Source: JAAYAY01 sp964429355
GTDB taxonomy: Bacteria > Planctomycetota > Planctomycetia > Pirellulales > Thermoguttaceae
Length of the DNA: 34,497 bases
Reading direction: 5' to 3'
Assembly (NCBI GenBank): GCA_964429355.1
Contig: CAYSCH010000054.1
Span: 1 to 34,497 of the forward strand
In this document: piece after piece, positions 24,193 through 31,386 of the stretch
Position numbering within the stretch: the stretch's first letter is position 1
How the letters are laid out: the number at the start of each line of letters is the position of its first letter
The notes under the pieces: model-generated
Told to the model about the DNA's origin: nothing
The model's database searches: none
The model's input: the letters and a program-made list of their open reading frames with translations, nothing else
Position numbers and translations under genes: made by a program

Positions 24193-24507
24193 TTAGGAGA
24201 GTTTGTGAAGCATCTGGAGGAACTCCAGCAGTTGGCCCCGGCACACGACGAGGACCACCGCCATGGTCACCAGGAACACGGCAGCCAGACAGATCGCGGT
24301 GATCCCAAATCGCCGAGCCAGAGCTCCGCGATGGCTTCCCCGGATCGCCAGTGAGCCGAGCACAATGGCCAGGATCGCCTTCTCGGCCCCCAGCAGACTC
24401 AGGAAGCCCACCAGACTCAGCGCCACGGCCGAAATCCCGAAACCCACTCGCCTCCCGGCACAAAATGCGCCTGTCAACTCGTCTCGCTGTATCTGGCCTG
24501 TCGACAT
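24193..24507 (-). CDS. Small membrane protein heading the sigma operon (104 aa)
   Basis: A 104-residue protein with about three hydrophobic segments (VGFGISAVALSLVGFLSLLG, AILAIVLGSLAIRG and FGITAICLAAVFLVTMAVVLVV) after a polar N terminus of about 18 residues. The open frame begins upstream at 24618, but the ATG at 24507 is preferred because AGGCAGGA precedes it and the additional residues have no protein character. Its stop lies seven bases before the ECF sigma start, so it is the first gene of the sigma/anti-sigma operon and may act in signal sensing. I do not recognise a named family; the pattern is like small DUF4190-type proteins, which is only a resemblance. Confidence 0.65.
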   Translation of the reverse strand: MSTGQIQRDELTGAFCAGRRVGFGISAVALSLVGFLSLLGAEKAILAIVLGSLAIRGSHRGALARRFGITAICLAAVFLVTMAVVLVVCRGQLLEFLQMLHKLS

Positions 24508-24566
24508 AGTCCTGCCTTTCAGAAGGTTGGTAACACTTCTCCCCTCTGAAACCAATACGAACGGCG

Positions 24567-24585
24567 GCGACGGTTTATTCGTCGC
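24567..24585. promoter_or_regulatory. Inverted repeat upstream of the sigma operon
   Basis: GCGACG (24567-24572) and CGTCGC (24580-24585) form a perfect 6-bp dyad with a 7-base AT-rich spacer, 60 bases upstream of the first ATG of the sigma operon and between that operon and the next upstream gene. It could be an operator or a leader hairpin. No function is proven. Confidence 0.3.
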
Positions 24586-24673
24586 GGGCACGATCGGGCA
24601 GGGCGGATGGAGATTCACATCCGAAGGCGGGGCTCCGCCCTGGATGATGCAGCGCCTAGTACCAATCGCCGGT

Positions 24674-26368
24674 TCACTCTCCCATCGGCGTCGACCCCAT
24701 CACGATCGCGGGCAGGGCCATGAGCACTTTGACCAGGTCCTCTTCGATCTCTACCCGGACCTTCTGACCGTTGGCCAGAATCGTCGTGGTGATCGTCAGC
24801 CGGTCCTTGCCTTTGGAGTCGGCCAGCTTGTCGACAACCACCTTGGCGGCCGCCCGAGTTTCCGGCATGGGAGCGTATTGAGCCGCCAGTCGAGCGATCG
24901 GAGCGACCGAAATGGTCACGCCGGCCGGCGGAAGATCTTTGTTTGCCGCCTTGCTGTCGTCGATGGCTTTCTTGAGGGCTTCGAGAGAATCGGTGCCTAC
25001 GCTCACGTAGGCCGCCTTGTCGCTGGCGCCCACCACAAGCACCAGTTCCTCCCCAAACAGCTCCGCAAGTTGCGGCACCCCCAGCTTGTCTGTGGGAACT
25101 TCCAGCGTGTGCAGTCGAACTCCCGCATGTTCCGCCGCATTGAACTTGACGGCCTCGTTCATTTCCGGCATCTCCTTGGCGGCCTCGGCTACGACCGCTT
25201 TGAGGAGTTCTTCCACCTTCGAGCCGTCGGCCACGCGGGTCCCGCCCAGCAAGGTGGCCCGGCCTTCGCCGGTGAGAAAGAGGGCCCCCAGGTCAACCTG
25301 GCGCTCTTCCGCGGCAGAAGTGATCAGGGCAAAGGCGTCGTCGACCATTTCCTTCGCCGCCTTCTGGTCCTCTTCCGCGAGTCCCTCCTCCTCCAGCCCG
25401 TCGTGAACCCGGGTGCGGAATTCGTCGACCATGGCCTTGAGCTGCTCGACCTGGAACGGTTCCAGCCGGCTCACCCCGTTGTAGGAGAATGCCGCATCGG
25501 GAACCACAAAACCTCCGAAGTTCGTCGTCAGATCCTTGGGCGCCACGATCCGCTGGGCCGTTTCCGTGCCGGCCAGGGCGGTTGCCTCGATATCGAGGTA
25601 GATCGAAGGAACTTTCTCGTCGATGGCCAATCCCAACTGAATCGTATCGAGTTCATTGACGGCCTTTTTGAACTCCGCCAGGCCTTGGCCGGCCAGCTTC
25701 GAGCGAAGGGCATATTTCTCGTCGGACTCGCCCGCCCTTTGCGCCAGGCCCGCCTGGAGGCCCATCTCGAGTCCGCCCAGAAGCATTTCGCGAAACTCGC
25801 CGGGCAAGTTCTGCATATCGACCCGAACGGCCAGATTGTAGGCCTTCTCCAACCCCTTCAAGGCGGCAACCGGGTCCTTGGGCAGTTTGCCGAGAACTTC
25901 TGCCTGATTACCCAGAAAAACCCAGCCTCCTTCGCTTTTCAGGTACACGTTCTGGTCGTTGGCCGACGCCGTGAGGACTCCATCGGCCTCCTCAAGTTCC
26001 ACCGCGTTGGCTTCCAGAATCGTCTTCAATTCGTCCAGGTTTGCCAGGGGGACGAAACCGAGGATCCGGATCGCGCCCCCATCGGCAAACACCAGGGCGC
26101 CCCAGGGCTTCGACCGGTCGAGCGATTTGAATTCGTGGCCGCCGGTTCCCATCATCGCCATCATGTCGACGGCCGCTCCCAGTTGCGGATTGCCCGCCAG
26201 ATTGCCGACAAAATTCAGGTCGGAGATCAAGTCACTATAGCCCGAAAATGCCACGGTCACGATCGGCTTGATTTCCTGGGCGGCCGGTTCCTGGCCGGTC
26301 ACGGCGGTGCCGACCAGCAGGCTGAGAATCAGGGCAGAAGTCAATACAAGGCAGTTGCGTTTCAGCAC
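24674..26368 (-). CDS. Secreted protein of unknown function (564 aa)
   Basis: A 564-residue protein with a signal peptide (residues 1-25, hydrophobic LVLTSALILSLLVGTAVTG) and no other membrane segment. The mature protein is acidic, rich in Ala, Leu, Glu and Lys, and appears to be composed of two similar alpha/beta lobes (about 35-270 and 285-540): each has a segment predicting a small globular unit (PWGALVFADGGAIRILGFVPLANLDELKTIL; GALFLTGEGRATLLGGTRVADGSKVEELL). The start is GTG at 26368 with AGGAG eight bases upstream. A minus-strand TATAAT lies at 26493-26498. The type is common among unnamed secreted planctomycete proteins; I do not recognise a catalytic motif and give no function. It probably resides in the periplasm. 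Confidence 0.65.
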   Translation of the reverse strand: MLKRNCLVLTSALILSLLVGTAVTGQEPAAQEIKPIVTVAFSGYSDLISDLNFVGNLAGNPQLGAAVDMMAMMGTGGHEFKSLDRSKPWGALVFADGGAIRILGFVPLANLDELKTILEANAVELEEADGVLTASANDQNVYLKSEGGWVFLGNQAEVLGKLPKDPVAALKGLEKAYNLAVRVDMQNLPGEFREMLLGGLEMGLQAGLAQRAGESDEKYALRSKLAGQGLAEFKKAVNELDTIQLGLAIDEKVPSIYLDIEATALAGTETAQRIVAPKDLTTNFGGFVVPDAAFSYNGVSRLEPFQVEQLKAMVDEFRTRVHDGLEEEGLAEEDQKAAKEMVDDAFALITSAAEERQVDLGALFLTGEGRATLLGGTRVADGSKVEELLKAVVAEAAKEMPEMNEAVKFNAAEHAGVRLHTLEVPTDKLGVPQLAELFGEELVLVVGASDKAAYVSVGTDSLEALKKAIDDSKAANKDLPPAGVTISVAPIARLAAQYAPMPETRAAAKVVVDKLADSKGKDRLTITTTILANGQKVRVEIEEDLVKVLMALPAIVMGSTPMGE

Positions 26369-26492
26369 GACGACGTCTCCTGCTGTTGGGACTGGATGAA
26401 TGGTTCTCTGGAAACGGGGGGACTACTCTCAGAACTCGCCCGTCAGGCCTGCTTCGGAGAGGAACCGCCGAGTGCGAGTCGATCGCTCCGGG

Positions 26493-26498
26493 ATTATA
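26493..26498 (-). promoter_or_regulatory. Perfect -10 box upstream of the secreted 564-aa protein
   Basis: TATAAT reads on the minus strand at 26498-26493, about 125 bases upstream of the GTG at 26368. No good -35 box lies at 16-18 bases distance, so an activator or another sigma factor may be involved. Confidence 0.35.
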
Positions 26499-26597
26499 GT
26501 GAATGGCCCCGGATTCTGGGAGCGGAATTTGGTCTGGGCCGACGGAGCATCTCCCGTGCAAGGAGATCGCCCGGATCGGCAGGGGTCCAAGAATGCC

Positions 26598-26627
26598 TTG
26601 CCAGCCGGCAGCCAATTCTTTCATAAT
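26598..26627 (+). promoter_or_regulatory. Promoter of the metallophosphoesterase gene
   Basis: TTGCCA (26598-26603, 5/6), 18-base spacer, CATAAT (26622-26627, 5/6). Transcription would begin near 26634, leaving a 40-base leader with GAGGAA before the ATG at 26674. The rest of the 305-base divergent gap (26369-26673) holds nothing further that I recognise. Confidence 0.55.
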
Positions 26628-26673
26628 GGGTGCACGAACCAGGCGGCAAACCCAGGCAAGCGAGGAATAGGCC

Positions 26674-28122
26674 ATGATCAGCCGGCGCAGGTTTCTCAAC
26701 GTGGCGATGGCAGCAGTGATCGCTTTGGCCACGCTCGGCGGCACCGCTCGATTGATCGCCGCCCCCTCGCAGGGTACGATCCGCGGCCGCGTGACGGGCG
26801 CGGATGCTCCCCTCCCTGGAGTCCTGGTCTCCGACGGCTGCCGGGTGGTCGCCACAGACTCCCAGGGCAACTACTCGCTTCCGATCGGTCCAGACAGTGC
26901 CCGATTCGTCTTCATCACCACGCCGCGCGGCTATTGGACCGAGGCGTTCTATCATCTCCTCGATGCCGCCATTGAGACCGGAAAAGCCGACTTCGCCCTG
27001 CAGCCGTGCGAGCAGCCCGACCGGTTCGATTTCGTCTTCATCACCGATATCCATCTGGAGCGCGAGGGACCCAGCATCGCCAAATTCAAAGCCAGTCTGG
27101 CCGAGATCAACCGGCTCGATTGCCAACCGGCCTTCCTTCTCAGCCAGGGCGATATCTGTCTTCAGGGCAACATGGGGCCAGAATACGCCGAGTGCCTGAA
27201 GACGGCCCAGATGCCTGTCCGCAACGGGCCGGGCAACCATGAGATGATGCTCAAGCACGACAATCCTCGCGACGACTTCGAGCGGCTTTTCGGGCCGACC
27301 TATTACTCGTTCGACTGGGGGCCGGCCCACATCGTTGTGCTCGACGGCAACAAACCCCTTGCCGGCCAGGAAGGCTGGCAGGCCGTCCACGGAGCGGTCG
27401 AAGCCAGTGAGCTGGCATGGCTCGAGGCGGACTTGGCGGCCCAACCCAAGGGCAAACCGATCATCGTGGGCGTACACATTCCGATCGTCTCGACCTACCC
27501 CGAGCGGCGCCAGCACAGCCCGGACAACGCGCCCTATTGGGAAGTGACCAACAACGGCGCCTTGACCAGGCTGCTGGCCGACCACGGCGTGGATCTCGTG
27601 CTCCAGGGCCACATGCACGAGAACGAGCGAATCACCGTCGACGGGGTCGAGTACGTGGAGTCGATCTCCATGTCGGGTAGCTGGTGGAAGGCGGGCGAAG
27701 GACTCGAACGCGGGGTCGACGGCAGCCCGCGCGGCTACCGGATTGTGACGGTCGACGGCGCCAAGGTTTCGCATCGCTACCGCCCGAGCTGCGAATCGTT
27801 TGTCGAGAGCCGGGGCCAGTGGTATCCGCTCGACGAAGCGATCGGCGATGCCGCAACCACCAGCTTCGTTTTCAACTGCTACGACGCACCCAACGGCTCG
27901 ATCTCGGAGGGTCGGATCGATAATGGCCCCTGGCAGCCGATGCCGCCCCATGCCATGGCGAGCAAGCCCACGCCGGATCTGACCATGGTCCACCATTTCG
28001 TGTTGACGGCCGACACGTCCAAGCTGGCTTCCGGCGAGCACACCCTCTCGGCCCGGGTTACCTGGCCGGACGGGACGATTGTCGAGGAAAGCAAGCGATT
28101 CACTATCCAGCCGAAGCCGTAA
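26674..28122 (+). CDS. Tat-exported calcineurin-like metallophosphoesterase
   Basis: A 482-residue protein. The N terminus carries a twin-arginine signal (SRRRFLN, residues 3-9, then a hydrophobic stretch to about 30). Residues 35-110 are a carboxypeptidase-regulatory-like beta domain (GTIRGRVTGADAPLPGVLV..DSQGNYSLPI). The calcineurin-like metal centre follows: Asp125-x-His127 (FITDIHLE), Gly159-Asp160, Gly187-Asn-His189-Glu190 (GNHE), His268 (VGVHIP) and Gly312-His313-x-His315 (GHMH). The C-terminal 110 residues form another beta domain, so the order corresponds to MetallophosN, Metallophos, MetallophosC. It hydrolyses phosphoester bonds in the periplasm; the substrate is unknown. It has its own promoter and is convergent with the autotransporter gene, 34 bases away. 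Confidence 0.87.
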   Translation: MISRRRFLNVAMAAVIALATLGGTARLIAAPSQGTIRGRVTGADAPLPGVLVSDGCRVVATDSQGNYSLPIGPDSARFVFITTPRGYWTEAFYHLLDAAIETGKADFALQPCEQPDRFDFVFITDIHLEREGPSIAKFKASLAEINRLDCQPAFLLSQGDICLQGNMGPEYAECLKTAQMPVRNGPGNHEMMLKHDNPRDDFERLFGPTYYSFDWGPAHIVVLDGNKPLAGQEGWQAVHGAVEASELAWLEADLAAQPKGKPIIVGVHIPIVSTYPERRQHSPDNAPYWEVTNNGALTRLLADHGVDLVLQGHMHENERITVDGVEYVESISMSGSWWKAGEGLERGVDGSPRGYRIVTVDGAKVSHRYRPSCESFVESRGQWYPLDEAIGDAATTSFVFNCYDAPNGSISEGRIDNGPWQPMPPHAMASKPTPDLTMVHHFVLTADTSKLASGEHTLSARVTWPDGTIVEESKRFTIQPKP

Positions 28123-28156
28123 CGTCGCTCGACAGACGATTACGATTTCACGTGAA

Positions 28157-31100
28157 TCAATAGCGAGCCGTCAGGCTCAGGGTTCCACCATGGGCCGTCG
28201 TCTTTGGGCCCCATTGGCCCTCATAGGCCAGAGCGGTCTCCATTCGACGGGGGCCGCAAACGGAAAGCGCGGTTCGAAGGAAACCGGCGTTCTGCAGAAA
28301 GGCGTCGGACGGAAGGTAAAACTCGCTGCCACCGTCGCTGAAGCGGACGCCGGTCCGCTCGTCGCTCAGGAACTCATGGGCCCAGCCGGCAGTGATCGCG
28401 GGACAAACCACCAGTTGCGACGCGTTGATCGTCCGGCCGATGCAGGCGCCCAGCCGCGAGCGCAGCGAGTCCGAATTCCAGGGCGAAAAGGTGAAGGCGG
28501 CCGGTCCAGTCGTGGTCTCGGCCAGCGCCTCGCGACCGCCGAAGGTGTATTGCAGCGATCCGAGCGGTGAAAGGTCCCAGCCGGCATTGGTGCGGGGGCG
28601 TCGAACGTCGAAGTAGATGGAACCATCGGAGGTGGAGTAGGCCGCATCGTAGTTGCCGAGAGATCCCGCCGTGCGTCCAGTGTTGTAGTCGTGATAACCG
28701 AACGTGGCGGCGCTGTGCAACCGCCAGCCCGCCAGGTCCACTGCGGCATAAGGCCCGATGCGATAGAGAGCCGCGCTAGCATATCCCGAGTTGTCGCTCA
28801 GATCCACGCCGAGATCGGCGTAGCCGAATACGACTCCCGCCATAAGCCGATCGGTGATCCACCGGTTGCCGTGCAGCAGGAAACCGACCGATTCTGCCCC
28901 ATAGCCTATCGTCGATGAGGAGCCTTCGTTCTGAAACAGTCCGAAAGGTTCGATCGACAACTGGCCTTTGCCCGACGATCGCTCCGTGGAATCGTCCGCG
29001 GCCGGCGCAGCCTGATCCGATGGAAACATGCCCTCCCCGCAGCCCGGCAGAGTTCCTTCGGACAACCGCTCGTGCATCGAGCAGGTGACGAGGCGAACGG
29101 CCCTGTCGAAAGCCTGGTATGCATCGGGGCGGATCGAATCGAGTTCTCCGTTGAGCGTGCCGGTGCTGGCGAACTGCAGCTCGGCCAACATACCCGCGTA
29201 GGCGCCGCCCGCCGTGGCCAGGTCCGCATCCAGCGCCCCGGCAATCGCCCGGTTCCGCTCGCCGCTGACTTGATCGGCGAACTCACGCACATCGTCCACG
29301 ACCAGCAGGAGCTCGTTGCCGGAACCGACGCATTGGAAGTCAAGCACGGCCGATTCAGACAGGCAAACCGGAACGGCCGCCAGATCGAGGAGGCCGGCCT
29401 GGAGCAGAACGAACGAGTTGCCCTGTCTCAAGGGAAGCTCGCCGAGGGTCGGTTCGCGAAGAACGTGCACCTCGGCCCCGTCGGCGAACCGGGCCGTGCC
29501 GGTAACCGTGAGGGTATCGCTGACAAGCTGGTTACCGGCGGTGCGAGCGACTTCCATTTCGAGCGCAGCGCCCGCCGCCTGGGTGTAATCGCCCGTGATC
29601 TGCCCGGCGCCCAGGCTGCTGCCGGGTGCGATGCCGGCTCCCGATTGCGTGTCCAGGTTGCCGTCGATGAGGAAGTTGCCCCCGAGCCGCCCGGGCAGAA
29701 AGCCATCGCCCGACGTTCCGAGCAGCACATTGCCCGTCAGCGTTCCATTGAGAATGAATGCCCCATCGCTGGAGTTGCTGGCACGGGAGACCAGATTCTG
29801 TTCAAAGCCGCGGACTTCGCCCGCCACGTGGACCGGCCCCTCGGCCTCCACGGTCAACTGATCGCCGTCGTCGTGGGTTCCCCCGTCGAGGTCGCCCTGG
29901 ATGTCGCCGCCGACCAGCACAACCGTGTCGTCGCCCCCGCCCATGGCGACATCCCCGTCAACGATTCCGGAGTTCCAGAACGTGTCGTCGAAACTGCTCA
30001 ACAGCGCGGCGTACTGGTCGGCCCATAGGGTCCCGCTATTTTGCACATCCATTGGACCGCGGGACCCGTCGGCGCGAACGGCGATCGACTCGCCAACCAC
30101 GAGGCCCTGATTGTCGAATCGGGCGGACGAACAGAACTCGATCGAGTGGTTACGAACCGTCTTGTCAGGGCCGTACAGGCCGCCCAGAATCGAGCCCCGA
30201 CTGGTCAACTGGAAGGTTCGGTGAATATCGGAGTCGTCGATGAGGATGCCGTTGCTGACCACGGCGCCGGCGGCAATATCGACCAAGGGTGCAACGCTTC
30301 CAACCGGTGTGAATCGGTCGCCGGCCCAGATTGTTTTGCAGTCACCCGCGACAAGGAAGTTGCCGATCTCTGGGCCGCTTCGCACGTAGTAGGGATAGGC
30401 CGTCGTGGGCACCACGGCTTGAACCGACAGGGCGTATTCCGCACCGGGCACGTTGAACGCGGCCTGGTACCAGTTGCCTGCCCCATCCCGGAGCCACGTC
30501 GAGCCCGTGCCCCACCGTTTCACGATGAACTCGCTTGACCCGACGATCTCCTCGGGAGAACCGCCCCAGTCGTAGGTGTATCCCAAGCGGGTCCACGGGT
30601 AGGGCGGATTGCTGGTGGGGTCGTAGGTGTGCATCTGGTTGGCCCACCACTGGTCGAACGTGGGATAGAGCTCCGAAACCTTCTCGTACTGAGATGTGTC
30701 GCGCCCGTCGCCGAGGCTCGAACTATCAATCCGGGTATCTTCCGCGGGGCGAAACAGCATGTCGGGGTGAATCAACACCTCCACGATCCGGTCGTCGCTG
30801 TGATTGGAGGGCATCCCCATATACTGCCGGTAGCGCAGTTCCAAATCGGGCACCTGGCCGACGGCCTCCTGAAAGAACGCGGACGTTTCGCCAACCGGAG
30901 CTACCCAGACCTCGGGGCGAAAACGGCTATCGGTGTAGTTGCGATCGTAGCCGGCGAAGTCGGTGAGCATGGTCATGACCAGTCGTTCGCCTGACCACTC
31001 CATCCGCCCGTCGCCCACATGGGCCAGATCGTGAGATTCCCGGACAACGTCGTTCGGCACAGTGCCGGAGGTATTCTCCACCGCCTCGACGTACTCAGGG

Positions 31101-31273
31101 TCGTAATCGTCAGGCCAGCCGGCCAATGCTGGGCAAACCAGGCAAATAGAGAGCAATGCGGCGATGCAGAGAAATTGGGATAAACACCTGGCTATTGGCA
31201 CGCTAGAGCAGACGCGAAATATGGGGGCACCAGATTGTCGCGTGGCGATCGCTAGGTTGTGTGGATTGCCCAT
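28157..31273 (-). CDS. Autotransporter (type Va-like) with large passenger
   Basis: A 1038-residue protein. The N terminus is long (51 residues to the predicted cleavage after PALA), with the hydrophobic core at about 31-48 preceded by a 30-residue extension, as in autotransporters with extended signal regions. The passenger (about 52-740) begins with a unit I do not recognise (WPDDYDPEYVEAVEN...), then contains repetitive beta-helix-like segments (GILIDDSDIHRTFQLTSRGSILGGLYG, NGTLTGNVLLGTSGDG, GSSLGAGQITGDYTQAAGAALEMEV). From about 775 the C terminus is a 12-strand autotransporter beta-domain ending in the aromatic LSLTARY. The ATG at 31273 has GAGGTG about six bases upstream. The passenger would be exported through the outer membrane. 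Function is not apparent; adhesion or a surface enzyme is possible. Confidence 0.82.
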   Translation of the reverse strand: MGNPHNLAIATRQSGAPIFRVCSSVPIARCLSQFLCIAALLSICLVCPALAGWPDDYDPEYVEAVENTSGTVPNDVVRESHDLAHVGDGRMEWSGERLVMTMLTDFAGYDRNYTDSRFRPEVWVAPVGETSAFFQEAVGQVPDLELRYRQYMGMPSNHSDDRIVEVLIHPDMLFRPAEDTRIDSSSLGDGRDTSQYEKVSELYPTFDQWWANQMHTYDPTSNPPYPWTRLGYTYDWGGSPEEIVGSSEFIVKRWGTGSTWLRDGAGNWYQAAFNVPGAEYALSVQAVVPTTAYPYYVRSGPEIGNFLVAGDCKTIWAGDRFTPVGSVAPLVDIAAGAVVSNGILIDDSDIHRTFQLTSRGSILGGLYGPDKTVRNHSIEFCSSARFDNQGLVVGESIAVRADGSRGPMDVQNSGTLWADQYAALLSSFDDTFWNSGIVDGDVAMGGGDDTVVLVGGDIQGDLDGGTHDDGDQLTVEAEGPVHVAGEVRGFEQNLVSRASNSSDGAFILNGTLTGNVLLGTSGDGFLPGRLGGNFLIDGNLDTQSGAGIAPGSSLGAGQITGDYTQAAGAALEMEVARTAGNQLVSDTLTVTGTARFADGAEVHVLREPTLGELPLRQGNSFVLLQAGLLDLAAVPVCLSESAVLDFQCVGSGNELLLVVDDVREFADQVSGERNRAIAGALDADLATAGGAYAGMLAELQFASTGTLNGELDSIRPDAYQAFDRAVRLVTCSMHERLSEGTLPGCGEGMFPSDQAAPAADDSTERSSGKGQLSIEPFGLFQNEGSSSTIGYGAESVGFLLHGNRWITDRLMAGVVFGYADLGVDLSDNSGYASAALYRIGPYAAVDLAGWRLHSAATFGYHDYNTGRTAGSLGNYDAAYSTSDGSIYFDVRRPRTNAGWDLSPLGSLQYTFGGREALAETTTGPAAFTFSPWNSDSLRSRLGACIGRTINASQLVVCPAITAGWAHEFLSDERTGVRFSDGGSEFYLPSDAFLQNAGFLRTALSVCGPRRMETALAYEGQWGPKTTAHGGTLSLTARY

Positions 31274-31325
31274 TCGCCCACCTCATGGGATCAGATTGGC
31301 AGAAACCCAATAGCGTCTTATCGGC

Positions 31326-31386
31326 TGTAGTCCGCTGCTTCTCCAAACGACTACGGGGCTTCGCCGGGCAACTACGGCGATTCTCC
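31326..31386. repeat. Tandem short repeats overlapping the end of the hydrolase gene
   Basis: CTACGGGGCTTCGCC (31351) and CTACGGCGATTCTCC (31372) follow each other at 21 bases, with a further diverged copy at 31326-31344. The last unit encodes the final six codons and stop of the hydrolase gene on the minus strand (APGESP-stop). The shape (TA-CG, then ATTCKCC) resembles the array at 23171-23236. The array lies just upstream of the autotransporter gene. Confidence 0.5.

Noticed and set aside
24263..26626. 787-codon + strand open frame
   Set aside because: Antisense shadow of the sigma-operon membrane protein and the 564-aa secreted protein.
26494..28041. 515-codon - strand open frame
   Set aside because: Antisense to the metallophosphoesterase, which has all metal-binding motifs.
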